Below, in pieces: positions 16,694 through 25,147 of a stretch of 40,910 nt of DNA. The notes under the pieces are model-generated. The model was not told the DNA's origin, did no database searches, and saw nothing but the letters and a program-made list of their open reading frames with translations. Origin of the DNA: Nostoc sp. NMS7 (GTDB lineage: Bacteria > Cyanobacteriota > Cyanobacteriia > Cyanobacteriales > Nostocaceae); the NCBI RefSeq assembly GCF_017115085.1, contig NZ_JABXKJ010000261.1, forward strand, positions 1 to 40,910, in the 5' to 3' direction. Both the position numbers and the translations under genes were made by a program. How positions within the stretch are numbered: the stretch's first letter is position 1; each line of letters starts with the position of its first letter.

Positions 16694-18163
16694 TTAGTCC
16701 ATCAAATGTTGCTGGACTTGGGAAACTAATTCATTTGTCCAGTGGTTGGCAAGGTCGGCATTGGCAGCTTCCACCATAACTCTGATCACTGGTTCTGTGC
16801 CAGAGGCGCGAACCAAAATTCTGCCGGAATCACCCATTGCAACTTCCGCAAGAGCGATCGCTTGTTGCAGAGGTTGGCAATCTTGCCATCCCAAACGGCG
16901 ATCGCGATCAATAACTCGCACATTTCGCAACAATTGCGGATAGGTCTGGAAGCTTTGATCTACTAATTCGCCTAAGGGAACACCCGCCTCTTTCACCAAG
17001 GCTGCTATATGTAATGCTGTTAACAAACCATCTCCAGTCACAGCATAATGACGGCAAAGAATATGACCTGATTGTTCGCCGCCTAGCATTGCCCCAGTCC
17101 GCAACATTTCGGCTTGCACGTATTGGTCGCCGACTGCGGTACGAATTAAGTTTCCACCCTGTTGCTGCCAAGCTTTCTCAAAGCCTAAGTTGGCCATGAC
17201 AGTAGATACAATCAGGTTGTCTGGGAGTTGTTGCTTTTGTTGTAAGTGGCGTCCCCAGAGATAGAGAATGTAATCGCCGTTAACTTGCCGTCCGGTATTG
17301 TCTACTCCTAAGACGCGATCGGCATCACCATCGAAGGCAAAGCCGATGTCGGCGTTGTGTTCTTGTACTGTTGCTGCCAAAATATCTAAATAAGTGGAAC
17401 CGCAATTAACATTAATGCGATCGCCGTCTGGTTCGTTATGCAAGCAGATTACCTCTGCCCCCATTTCTCTAAATACTGATGGTGCTAACCCGACTGCTGC
17501 ACCCCACGCCAAGTCTAAAACAATCTTCATTCCTTGAAGATTTAGGCTACTGTTCAAGGGTTTTTTCAACGCCGAGCTATAATCCCCCACTAACTCCAAA
17601 CGTGAGTAATGCCGACCGCAATTACTGATAGCAATAGGTGATATTTTACCACGCAGTCCGGCTTCTATTTCTGCCTGCAATATTTGCGGTAACTTCCCAC
17701 CATCGGCACTAAAAATCTTAATCCCATTGTCTTCTGGGGGATTGTGGCTGGCAGAAATCATCACTCCGCCGATGGCTTCACTAATGCTGGTGAGATAGGC
17801 AACGCCAGGAGTGGGACATAATCCCAAATACCACACCTCTAATCCTGCTGCTGTTAACCCTGCACTCAACGCCATTGCCAGCATATCGCTGGAGTTTCTA
17901 GAGTCTTGTCCGAGAATGACTGGCCCTACTTCAGTAGCATGGTTACGTAAAACAATCCCTGTCCAAAAACCAACTTGTAATGCTAGGGGCGCACTCAGTA
18001 ATTCTCCCACTCGTCCGCGAATCCCATCTGTGCCAAATAAGGGATTTACTGGTAGTGGGATTAAATTCAGTGCAAAACTGCTCTCAATCCCTTTGCCCAA
18101 TCCCTCAACGTCGGAAGCAGAACCCCCAGCAATGCCCGATGTCCGAGTTATAGATGAAACCAT
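16694..18163 (-). CDS. glmM: Phosphoglucosamine mutase GlmM
   Basis: A 489-residue alpha-D-phosphohexomutase that converts glucosamine-6-phosphate to glucosamine-1-phosphate on the way to UDP-GlcNAc and peptidoglycan. PLFGTDGIRGRVG opens the fold, and MISASHNPPEDNG carries the phosphoserine (Ser139 from the ATG at 18163). FAFDGDADRVLGVD binds Mg2+, GGEQSGH contacts the sugar, and RASGTEPVIRVMVEA binds phosphate. The frame runs back to a TTG at 18223, but MVSSITRTSG at 18163 is the sensible start. It is about 25-40 residues longer at the N-terminus than typical bacterial GlmM, as in other cyanobacteria. The long leader region upstream is shared with the divergent heme oxygenase gene. Confidence 0.95.
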   Translation of the reverse strand: MVSSITRTSGIAGGSASDVEGLGKGIESSFALNLIPLPVNPLFGTDGIRGRVGELLSAPLALQVGFWTGIVLRNHATEVGPVILGQDSRNSSDMLAMALSAGLTAAGLEVWYLGLCPTPGVAYLTSISEAIGGVMISASHNPPEDNGIKIFSADGGKLPQILQAEIEAGLRGKISPIAISNCGRHYSRLELVGDYSSALKKPLNSSLNLQGMKIVLDLAWGAAVGLAPSVFREMGAEVICLHNEPDGDRINVNCGSTYLDILAATVQEHNADIGFAFDGDADRVLGVDNTGRQVNGDYILYLWGRHLQQKQQLPDNLIVSTVMANLGFEKAWQQQGGNLIRTAVGDQYVQAEMLRTGAMLGGEQSGHILCRHYAVTGDGLLTALHIAALVKEAGVPLGELVDQSFQTYPQLLRNVRVIDRDRRLGWQDCQPLQQAIALAEVAMGDSGRILVRASGTEPVIRVMVEAANADLANHWTNELVSQVQQHLMD

Positions 18164-18427
18164 ATTGTTTAAACACTCCACACAATCACACTGAAAAATA
18201 ACACTTAAGACTTTATTCAGCAATTTTGAGATGCTTTTTCTCTTTAGAAATTCATTCCAGATTCGGCTAAGATTACGTAATAATACTGAATTAACCCAAC
18301 TTTAATTGTAAAGATTTTATAAAGTCAGTATTGCTTTTTAGATTATTATTAAAGTCTCCACATCTTAGCGAATTATTCTTTTTATGCCCTCAACTTGAGT
18401 CTTGATTATCTGTATTAGTTCACACTT

Positions 18428-18468
18428 TGTAATGTTAATCACAAAGAATAAATTGTAATAAATATTAC
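18428..18468. promoter_or_regulatory. CRP-like and NtcA-like motifs between glmM and ho1
   Basis: TGTAATGTTAATCACA (18428-18443) matches the cAMP-receptor consensus TGTGA-N6-TCACA with one mismatch. GTAATAAATATTAC (18455-18468) fits the NtcA pattern GTA-N8-TAC. The surroundings are very AT-rich and no TAN3T box sits at the expected 22-24 bp on either strand, so chance matches are possible. The remaining 18164-18732 DNA is an AT-rich divergent promoter region with no gene. Confidence 0.3.
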
Positions 18469-18732
18469 ACTTTTTTCATCACAGGTGTTTTTCAGGAAAG
18501 CTGAGGATGAAAGCAAAATTCAGCTAATAACAACAAAAAATCAAAACAGCGAAATGTAAAATTCTATTCCCTTAGGCTTGTTGGTGTGTAAATACCTACA
18601 AAATCATTGCAGCTTAAAAAATTTTAATATAAATTCTCATCAAATAGTTTTAAGGTAACGTTTTAATGGCTTTTTTAGCCGTTAGTGAATCCAAACTTCG
18701 GCAGTTAACTTTTTAAAGTTGAGAATTTTAGC

Positions 18733-19449
18733 ATGAGCAGCAATTTAGCAACCAAATTACGTGTAGGCACTAAAAAAGCCCACACAATGGCAGAGAATGT
18801 AGGTTTTGTCAAGTGCTTTTTAAGAGGAGTAGTCGAGAAAAACTCTTACCGGAAACTAGTTGCTAACTTCTACTTCGTCTACTCAGCGATGGAAGAGGAA
18901 ATGGAAAAGCATCGCCAGCACCCAATAGTTTCTCAAATTAACTTTCCTCAGTTAAACCGCAAGTATACCTTAGAGCAAGACCTGAGTTATTACTTTGGTA
19001 CCAACTGGAGAGAGCAAATCAAACTATCTCCCGCAGGTGAAGCTTATGTACAGCGCATCCGAGAAATATCTGAAACAGAACCAGAACTGTTAATCGCCCA
19101 TTCATATACTCGTTACCTGGGTGACTTATCCGGGGGACAAATTCTCAAAAATATTGCTGTAACAGCGATGAATTTGTCTGATGGGCAAGGAACAGCCTTT
19201 TATGAGTTTCCAGAGATTTCTGATGAGAAGGCATTCAAAGCCAAATATCGTCAAGTTTTGGATGAATTACCCCTTGACGAGGCTACATGCGATCGCATCG
19301 TTGATGAAGCTAACGCCGCTTTTGGTACGAACATGAAGATGTTCCAAGAATTAGAAGGCAATTTAATTAAGGCGATCGGTGTAATGCTTTACAATAGCCT
19401 CACACGGCGTCGTACACGCGGTAGTACTGAACTGGCAACTGCTGAGTAA
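18733..19449 (+). CDS. ho1: Heme oxygenase (biliverdin-forming)
   Basis: A 238-residue heme oxygenase that opens heme to biliverdin IXalpha, CO and iron using ferredoxin; biliverdin is the precursor of phycobilins and phytochrome chromophore. The proximal heme ligand is His17 in KKAHTMAENVGFVKC, and the distal helix signature YLGDLSGGQILKNIA is intact. The length is normal for cyanobacterial HO1. Start ATG at 18733 fits the family N-terminus (MSSNLATKLRVGTKKAH). A 61-bp hairpin element lies 110 bp downstream. No companion bilin reductase or acsF/hemN cluster is present in this window. Confidence 0.97.
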   Translation: MSSNLATKLRVGTKKAHTMAENVGFVKCFLRGVVEKNSYRKLVANFYFVYSAMEEEMEKHRQHPIVSQINFPQLNRKYTLEQDLSYYFGTNWREQIKLSPAGEAYVQRIREISETEPELLIAHSYTRYLGDLSGGQILKNIAVTAMNLSDGQGTAFYEFPEISDEKAFKAKYRQVLDELPLDEATCDRIVDEANAAFGTNMKMFQELEGNLIKAIGVMLYNSLTRRRTRGSTELATAE

Positions 19450-19559
19450 CTGTGTTGAGATTGCGGAGTATGGTGTGTGGAGTCATAAATCCAGACAGCC
19501 TGATGAAGGATAATTCATAGGTGTTTCTGGAGAAAGAGCGAACAATGCTCAAAATATTT

Positions 19560-19620
19560 AGGGGCAATAGCCCTGTGACTGCTTTTGATTTGTGAAAGCA
19601 AGCATGGGGAGATTGCCCCT
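19560..19620. other. Nested hairpin downstream of heme oxygenase
   Basis: AGGGGCAAT (19560-19568) pairs with ATTGCCCCT (19612-19620). Inside, CCC can pair with GGG and TGCTTT (19580-19585) with AAAGCA (19595-19600). It has no trailing U-run, so it is not a classical terminator. It may be an RNA-processing element, a repeat, or part of the leader of the GTPase gene at 19758. Confidence 0.5.
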
Positions 19621-19757
19621 CAATTATTGCTATATTTTCAGCTTTACCATAGACTTTCAGCTTAAAATAACTAAGTCAATCTTCAAACCAAGCTTAATCT
19701 CAGTATTTAAGTTTATAACTCGTGAAACTTACTATACTGAGTAAATCCGGCAAAAAT

Positions 19758-20798
19758 ATGGCTACGAAAATTCCTGTCACAGTGATTACAGGCTTCTTAG
19801 GTAGTGGAAAAACCAGCCTAATTCGCCACCTGCTACAAAACAACCAAGGGCGTCGCATTGCCGTTATAGTCAACGAATTTGGCGAACTCGGTATTGATGG
19901 CGAATTATTAAAATCTTGTCAAGTTTGCCCTGAAGATGGTGAGGCTGACAATAATATCTATGAATTAACTAACGGCTGCTTATGCTGCACCGTGCAAGAA
20001 GAATTTTACCCGATGATGCAAGAGTTAATCAAGCGGCGAGATAACATCGACTGCATTTTGATTGAAACCTCTGGTTTAGCCTTACCAAAACCGTTAGTAA
20101 AGGCTTTTCGCTGGCAGGAAATTCGCAACGCCGCCACTGTGGATGCTGTGATTACTGTCGTAGATTGTGCGGCGGTTGCGGCGGGGACATTTGCTAGTGA
20201 TCTAGAGGCGATCGCAGCCCAGCGCCAAGCAGATGATAGTCTAGAACATGAAACACCTTTGCAAGAACTGTTTGAAGACCAACTTGCTTGTGCAGACTTG
20301 GTGGTGTTGAATAAAATTGATTTGGTAGATGCCCAGACAAAAGCCAGAGTTGAGGAATTGATTAAGCAAGAGTTGCCCAGAGTGGTGAAGATTGTCGAGA
20401 GTGATGGTTCTCAACTTGATGCATCTATATTATTAGGATTCCAAGCCGCAGTCGAAGACAACTTAGATAGCCGTCCTAGTCATCACGATACCGAAGAAGA
20501 CCACAATCACGACGAAGAAATTACCTCAGCTAATTTAATTTTGGATCGTACCTTTGACCCAGAAAAGCTGCAACAGCAGTTGGAGAAATTAGCACAAGAA
20601 CAAGAAATTTACCGGATTAAAGGCTTTGTGGCAGTGCCAAATAAATCCATGCGCTTAGTGATGCAAGGCGTGGGAACCCGATTTGATAAATTTTACGATC
20701 GCCCCTGGAAACCAGAAGAGGCCAGGCAAACCCGCTTAGTTTTCATCGGCCGTGATTTGAAGTCCTCAGAAATTGAATCACAACTTGTAGCTTTATAA
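19758..20798 (+). CDS. CobW/COG0523-type GTPase, metal chaperone
   Basis: A 346-residue G3E-family P-loop GTPase. The Walker A GFLGSGKT is at residues 12-19, the metal-binding CxCC motif is Cys74-Leu-Cys-Cys in TNGCLCC, and the guanine-specificity motif is VVLNKID. A His/Asp/Glu-rich stretch (HHDTEEDHNHDEE) before the C-terminal CobW domain suits metal loading. A GTG at 19722 is in frame, but the ATG at 19758 gives the family start MATKIPVTVITGF. Members load Zn or Co onto target enzymes; CobW proper acts in cobalamin synthesis. Which role applies here cannot be told, and no cobalamin gene or clear Zur box is nearby. Confidence 0.92.
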   Translation: MATKIPVTVITGFLGSGKTSLIRHLLQNNQGRRIAVIVNEFGELGIDGELLKSCQVCPEDGEADNNIYELTNGCLCCTVQEEFYPMMQELIKRRDNIDCILIETSGLALPKPLVKAFRWQEIRNAATVDAVITVVDCAAVAAGTFASDLEAIAAQRQADDSLEHETPLQELFEDQLACADLVVLNKIDLVDAQTKARVEELIKQELPRVVKIVESDGSQLDASILLGFQAAVEDNLDSRPSHHDTEEDHNHDEEITSANLILDRTFDPEKLQQQLEKLAQEQEIYRIKGFVAVPNKSMRLVMQGVGTRFDKFYDRPWKPEEARQTRLVFIGRDLKSSEIESQLVAL

Positions 20799-20807
20799 GT
20801 ATACGCA

Positions 20808-20838
20808 GATGCCTGACTTCTTTGAGAAGTCAGGCATC
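20808..20838. terminator. Perfect 14-bp hairpin after the CobW-type gene
   Basis: GATGCCTGACTTCT (20808-20821) and AGAAGTCAGGCATC (20825-20838) are perfectly complementary with a 3-nt loop, 10 bp after the stop codon. There is no U-tract, so it may be a mobile palindrome that stabilises the 3' end. A relative lies at 35619-35649. Confidence 0.6.
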
Positions 20839-20926
20839 TATCTCTTGAGAGTTACGAGTTATGAATAACTAGTTAATTCAAAAGAAGAAAAACATAATAA
20901 CTGAGAATTCTTCACTTGACAAAAAT

Positions 20927-21409
20927 ATGACAATTTCTCAACTATTTAACGTTGCCAATCTTTTCGTGTTGCCATTTTGGGCATTGATGATTTTATTGCC
21001 AAATTGGAAAGTGACACGGCGAATCATGGAATCATATTTGCCTTTTGTGCTATTAGCAGGGGCGTATTTATATTTGTTTATCAACAGCATTACCCCAGAA
21101 AATGCCCAAGCTTTATCGAATCCCCAATTAGCTGATATTGCGCGATTTTTTGCAGATGAAACAGCTGCTGCAACAGGTTGGATTCATTTTTTAGTGATGG
21201 ATTTATTCGTCGGCCGCTGGATTTATTGGGAAGGGCAAAAAACAGGTATTTGGACAATTCATTCTCTGGCTTTGTCTTTGTTTGCTGGGCCTTTAGGATT
21301 ACTGTCTCACATCTTGACTGACTGGATTGCCAAGACATTTTTCCCGAAGTTTCAGCAGAATGAAACGGCGACGTTAGCAGAAAAAGCTGCATCATCATCT
21401 GGAACATAA
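20927..21409 (+). CDS. ABA4-like (DUF4281) membrane protein
   Basis: A 160-residue protein with four predicted membrane helices, matching the ABA4-like/DUF4281 family. In plants ABA4 is required for neoxanthin formation; in cyanobacteria the function is unknown. Characteristic segments are NLFVLPFWALMILLPNWKVT, the ATGWIHFLVMDLFVGRWIYWEG block with conserved His/Asp/Arg, and FAGPLGLLSHILT. A charged Ser-rich tail ends the protein. It is 128 bp after the CobW-type gene with a strong hairpin between, so co-transcription is doubtful. Confidence 0.87.
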   Translation: MTISQLFNVANLFVLPFWALMILLPNWKVTRRIMESYLPFVLLAGAYLYLFINSITPENAQALSNPQLADIARFFADETAAATGWIHFLVMDLFVGRWIYWEGQKTGIWTIHSLALSLFAGPLGLLSHILTDWIAKTFFPKFQQNETATLAEKAASSSGT

Positions 21410-21516
21410 TATTAGGGTAGCACAGCTAGGTGTGCTACCACTTGTTGGTCTTGTTAGGTAAATTAATAATGGATAATCACTTTACCATCATTACCAATTA
21501 CCTGATTTCAAAATCG

Positions 21517-21732
21517 TTAAGCGTTGTCGTGTCTATAGTCGGCATCTAACCAACAGCGTGGTAGAACTTCACCTGAAGGAAAAACGAGATTTTCTTTTTT
21601 AAACGTTTCAGGTTGCTGTTCTTCTTGACCTTCTTGGTCTTTTGCGTGAACAACATCACTATTTGGGTCAAGTAATTCCTGAATTTCAACAATTTTGACC
21701 AATGCGCCAGTATCTTTGATTTGTAAAAGCAT
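21517..21732 (-). CDS. Small conserved hypothetical protein (71 residues)
   Basis: Begins MLLQIKDTGALVKIVEIQELLDPNSDVVHAKDQEGQEEQQPETFKK and ends with FPSGEVLPRCWLDADYR. It is acidic, soluble and without signal peptide. The conserved-looking block KKENLVFPSGE-LPRCWLDADYR resembles small proteins I recall from Nostoc-type genomes, all without assigned function. The ATG at 21732 is the natural start. It is convergent with the ABA4-like gene. Confidence 0.75.
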   Translation of the reverse strand: MLLQIKDTGALVKIVEIQELLDPNSDVVHAKDQEGQEEQQPETFKKENLVFPSGEVLPRCWLDADYRHDNA

Positions 21733-22014
21733 GTAAATTGCCTCAATAAGTTTGCATGAAAGTTAAAAGCAAGTCTCAAAATAAACTCGCTCACATCTCA
21801 ACCGATTTAGAAGGCCGAGATTCCTTAATTGTTAAAGGATATTTTTCTACCGATGTACACATAAATTGTACGAGATTCATTTATGTGTATCTGTGGTTTT
21901 CGTTTTTATAAAATTGAAGTAGCAAATAAATCCCTAATTCAGTATCTCAAATCTAATCAGGGAATACTAACTAAAACATTGTCCAAGTAAAATAAATAAT
22001 CTTGGTTTTAGCGA

Positions 22015-22323
22015 TTAGATTTCGCGTTGATATTTCTCCAAGATATCTACTAAGTTGACTTGGCATTGCAGTGGTAGTAAATCGATTAAAGGAACCTCTC
22101 TTCTACCGCCACCAATTTTTATGGGAATTGATTCCAAGACTTTTATAACTTGGTCTTCATTTACAGTGTTGGAAGTAATTAAGGGATACAACTGTTCAGC
22201 AACAAGGGTATGTAGTTTGGCATTAGATAAATAAAGATGCCATTTGGCAATGTCCATGTAGACATTTTCGCCAATTTCAGCTGCTAGGGCTTCCAGTAGT
22301 TCTGTGGTGTTAGTCTTAGCCAT
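22015..22323 (-). CDS. DUF3181 family protein
   Basis: From the ATG at 22323 this is 102 residues: MAKTNTTELLEALAAEIGENVYMDIAKWHLYLSNAKLHTLVAEQLYPLI and onward, matching the cyanobacterial DUF3181 family. A GTG at 22383 would add 20 unconserved residues. The tail contains the IPIKIGGGRREVPLIDLLPLQCQ segment. It is soluble, mostly helical, and of unknown function. It lies 118 bp downstream of the 2TM protein gene on the same strand. Confidence 0.87.
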   Translation of the reverse strand: MAKTNTTELLEALAAEIGENVYMDIAKWHLYLSNAKLHTLVAEQLYPLITSNTVNEDQVIKVLESIPIKIGGGRREVPLIDLLPLQCQVNLVDILEKYQREI

Positions 22324-22441
22324 AAAAGTAACCCTACATTCAGAAAGAGCGAGAAATCCAGGCTTTTTTACATTATTGCTCACTTAACAGGCTGATTCTA
22401 CTACCACAGGTTACAATCGCCCCAGCATCAGCAGTCCCTCT

Positions 22442-22696
22442 TCAGGTGGATTTTGATGGATCGCTATAATTAGCGATCGCACTAATATAAATCAGATGCA
22501 CCAACAATATTCCTGTCCAACTTGCAGTCAACCACGGCAGCCACTCCCAGGTAGTGCTTTTTAAGATGTGAAAAAACCAAAAGCCAGAATTAATAGTAGC
22601 AGCGATCGCCACATGCACAGCAAAATTCATCCGGTCATCGATCTTGCGGTAATCTGGGTCTTTGCGATCGGGTTTGCGAGGCCAACGAGGAGGCAT
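22442..22696 (-). CDS. 2TM domain-containing small membrane protein
   Basis: An 84-residue protein with a charged start (MPPRWPRKPDRKDPDYRKIDDR) and two hydrophobic helices (FAVHVAIAATINSGFWFFHIL and LTASWTGILLVHLIYISAIA) linked by a short Trp-rich turn (TWEWLPWL). This is the layout of the 2TM family. Function is unknown. The next gene downstream on the strand encodes DUF3181. Confidence 0.83.
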   Translation of the reverse strand: MPPRWPRKPDRKDPDYRKIDDRMNFAVHVAIAATINSGFWFFHILKSTTWEWLPWLTASWTGILLVHLIYISAIANYSDPSKST

Positions 22697-22856
22697 AAAT
22701 ATTTGTTACAGATTTAAATACACCCTATTCAGGGTAACTGAAAGTTCATGTCAGCGGAAGGAAATTATTAGACTTCTTGCATAAATCAAAAAAAGATAGG
22801 AAAGTGTCAATATAGGCTTATATCGAAGTGGAAAAATCAAGTACAACGAATTAACA

Positions 22857-23228
22857 ATGACAGACGCTAAAAACGTAATCGACGGAAACCTAGAGGTTTG
22901 CTGTACTTCTCCCATGAGTGGGTTTTACCGCGACGGTTTTTGTCGCACAGGTGGTCAGGATTTCGGATCGCACGTCATCTGCGCCCAAGTGACATCAGAA
23001 TTCCTAGAGTTCACCAAATCGCGGGGAAACGACCTCAGCACACCTGTTCCTGATTTTAATTTTCCTGGACTGAAGCTCGGCGATCGCTGGTGTTTGTGTG
23101 CTTCTCGCTGGCAAGAAGCTCTCGATGCTGGCGTTGCTCCACCCGTCATCCTTTCAGCAACCCATGCTAGAGCTTTGGAAGTGGTTTCCCTAGACGAATT
23201 GAAAAAACATGCCCTAACTTCCTCTTGA
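22857..23228 (+). CDS. DUF2237 family protein
   Basis: A 123-residue protein with the DUF2237 pattern. NVIDGNLEVCCTSPMSGFYRDGFCRTGGQDFGSHVICAQVT is at the N-terminus, LSTPVPDFNFPGLKLGDRWCLCASRWQEA is in the middle, and GVAPPVILSATHARALEVVSLDELKKHA is at the end. Several conserved Cys residues (CC, C near residues 29, 42, 79 and 81) suggest metal binding or redox chemistry, but nothing is established. The length is normal. Its stop is followed immediately by a tandem repeat tract. Confidence 0.92.
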   Translation: MTDAKNVIDGNLEVCCTSPMSGFYRDGFCRTGGQDFGSHVICAQVTSEFLEFTKSRGNDLSTPVPDFNFPGLKLGDRWCLCASRWQEALDAGVAPPVILSATHARALEVVSLDELKKHALTSS

Positions 23229-23330
23229 TTGGGCATTGGGCATGGGTTATTCCCCTTGTCTCCCTTATCTCCCTTGTCTCCCTTGTCTCCCTCATCTCCC
23301 TCATCTCCCCCCACTCTTCACTCCCCACTC
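23229..23330. repeat. Second copy of the GGGCATT / CTTGTCTCC repeat tract
   Basis: GGGCATTGGGCATGGGTTAT is followed by CCTTGTCTCC, CCTTATCTCC and CCTCATCTCC units, nearly the same as 43-164. It fills the whole gap between two convergent genes. Confidence 0.8.
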
Positions 23331-23336
23331 CCTTTT

Positions 23337-23888
23337 CTACAAAGAACGCTGTAACCCTATCTTGTTCTTAACAGTCGTTTGGATACTGCATGAAGCTGGA
23401 CTTGTACTAAAGTTGCAAGTGTAGGTTGCCAAGGGTTCTTTTTGATAATTAAATACGCGGAGATTGTAACCAAAGTTCCGTGCAGCGCTACCCAAGCGAT
23501 TTACGAAGTTGTAGCGCTCTACATAATCTAGTAAGCTCCAAATTTGCTGATTCACGATCAAGTCTACTCGTGCAGGTTCTTTGTCAGAAGCTGGATATGC
23601 TATCCAATTATCCAATAGCTTTTTCTCAGAGTTTTGTTGTGCCCACCATAAACTGGGAACGGTTAATCGTTCTGGGTTTATGGTGTTAGCTGTGATTACA
23701 TAGTCTTTTGGCTTGGTCAATAAATCTAGTTCCAGAGGCGCACTAGAAGGCAATGGTATTGAGGGCGTTTGCGCTAGTGAAGGCGGGACTACTAAAGCGG
23801 TGAGGCTAATGGTTAGTAGTAATAAAAACGATGTCTGGGGACGGCTGCGCCAACGCCAAGGGCGAACGCACAATTTGAGTATATACAT
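23337..23888 (-). CDS. Secreted conserved hypothetical protein
   Basis: A 183-residue protein with an N-terminal signal peptide: basic start, LLLLTISLTALVVPPSLAQT, with probable cleavage after LAQ or SLA near residue 40. The mature part begins Pro/Ser-rich, then has PKDYVITANTINPERLTVPSLWWAQQN and a domain with two late cysteines (TYTCNF and ASCSI) that could form a disulfide. I do not recognise a named domain. It is probably periplasmic or associated with the thylakoid lumen. The ATG at 23888 gives the signal peptide. Confidence 0.75.
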   Translation of the reverse strand: MYILKLCVRPWRWRSRPQTSFLLLLTISLTALVVPPSLAQTPSIPLPSSAPLELDLLTKPKDYVITANTINPERLTVPSLWWAQQNSEKKLLDNWIAYPASDKEPARVDLIVNQQIWSLLDYVERYNFVNRLGSAARNFGYNLRVFNYQKEPLATYTCNFSTSPASCSIQTTVKNKIGLQRSL

Positions 23889-23935
23889 AACTGATACTAA
23901 TTGCTAATTAAGGCACAAGTAAAAATTCGCACAAT

Positions 23936-24712
23936 TTAAAGTTTTATGGCAACTATACGAATTCTTCGATAGTCTGCTGTCCAAGTTCCTTGTTGATATA
24001 GCCTTGGCTTCAGATATTCCTCGACGGCGCGAATTACTTGTATTTGTTGCTCACTAGAAAGTCCTGTTAAAAAACTGCTGGCGAACATCTGAATCCAGTT
24101 TGCCATACCTGCTTCTCCCTCTGCTAAAGGAGTTGGACGAGCAAAAAGCATGGCATGAATGACATCAAAGCCCTGATGTTCTAGCAGAGTGGCGTATTCA
24201 CCAATGCTAGGAAAATACCAAGGATTTCGGGCTTGTGCAGAAATATTAAATGCTTCTAAGGCGCTTTCTAAAGCTGTAGCGATCGCCTGCACATTTCCCT
24301 TACCACCAAATTCTGCCACAAAACGTCCCCCTGGTTTTAGGGATTGATGTATGGAAGCGATCGCACTATCTGCTTGTTTCACCCAATGTAGTACAGCGTT
24401 GGAAAACACTGCATCCAATGGCTTATCTACTTGAAAGTTTATAGCATCAGCAACATCAAAGCGGATATGGGGATAGTTTTCTCTGGCTTTTTCGATCATC
24501 GTGGGTGCATGATCAACTCCCATCACTTCAGCACCAGCTTGGGCAATTTTTTCAGTGAGTTGTCCAGTACCACAGCCGAGATCCAAAATGGATTCTCCTG
24601 GCTGAGGGTTGAGGAATTTTAGTAAGTCGTCACCATACTGCCAAACAAAGGCGTGTTTATCTTCGTAAAGGGCAGCATCCCAATCATTATTAGGTATTGA
24701 AAGATTGTTCAT
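23936..24712 (-). CDS. Class I SAM-dependent methyltransferase
   Basis: A 258-residue methyltransferase with a complete SAM-binding fold. Motif I is ILDLGCGTGQLTEKIA, the acidic residue after strand 2 is in VMGVDHAPTMIEKAR, and motif II is FDVADAINF. The post-motif strand LDAVFSNAVLHWVKQAD resembles trans-aconitate methyltransferase and methyltransferase 11/25 family proteins, as does KPGGRFVAEFGGKGN. The C-terminal half covers substrate binding. The small-molecule substrate cannot be read. It is alone on its strand. Confidence 0.92.
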   Translation of the reverse strand: MNNLSIPNNDWDAALYEDKHAFVWQYGDDLLKFLNPQPGESILDLGCGTGQLTEKIAQAGAEVMGVDHAPTMIEKARENYPHIRFDVADAINFQVDKPLDAVFSNAVLHWVKQADSAIASIHQSLKPGGRFVAEFGGKGNVQAIATALESALEAFNISAQARNPWYFPSIGEYATLLEHQGFDVIHAMLFARPTPLAEGEAGMANWIQMFASSFLTGLSSEQQIQVIRAVEEYLKPRLYQQGTWTADYRRIRIVAIKL

Positions 24713-24867
24713 AAGTGGTGAAATTACAGAATGTTGATTTTCGGTAAATCAACCATGTGCCTTGGGTTGATCACCGCCTATTGATCACAGTAGAAAATAT
24801 TCTTAATTATGTCCAATATATACTTTTAGCTTAACTAATATTTTAAAGATATTAATTCAGATAACAG

Positions 24868-24912
24868 ATGGAACTACGACACTTGCGCTACTTTGTCACT
24901 TTGGCTGAAGAT
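24868..24912 (+). pseudogene. LysR-family regulator, N-terminal stub
   Basis: The ATG at 24868 begins MELRHLRYFVTLAED, the invariant opening of many LysR-type regulators. The next residues no longer match and a stop follows within ten codons. Only the first 15 residues survive; the breakpoint lies against a fragment of another gene on the opposite strand. Confidence 0.7.
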
Positions 24913-25042
24913 TTGTGCCCGCATTCTTGCGTTAGTTAAACCGATCCAAACCGAAGTAAATCGCATCTGTGCCATTTTCCACAGCAGCTTTAGCACAGTC
25001 CCAGTTACCTGCTGGCGCGAGTAGTTCAGGACGTTGAAATCC
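24907..25042 (-). pseudogene. U32-family peptidase fragment (N-terminal)
   Basis: The minus strand reads GFQRPELLAPAGNWDCAKAAVENGTDAIYFGLDRFN, a stop caused by a short TAAC duplication, and then, shifted, NARMRAQIF. PELLAPAG...DAIYFGL...FNARMRA is the start of U32 peptidase/RNA-hydroxylation-associated proteins. The rest of the gene is absent; it ends where the LysR stub begins. Two truncated genes therefore meet head to head. Confidence 0.75.
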
Positions 25043-25147
25043 GGGTTGGGAAAAAGGGCGATCGCCTTTGTCAATTCAGATAAATTAAGCGATCGCTTCC
25101 TCACCTTAATGGACAACAATCAGTATGGCGATTTAAATTTAGGGTAG

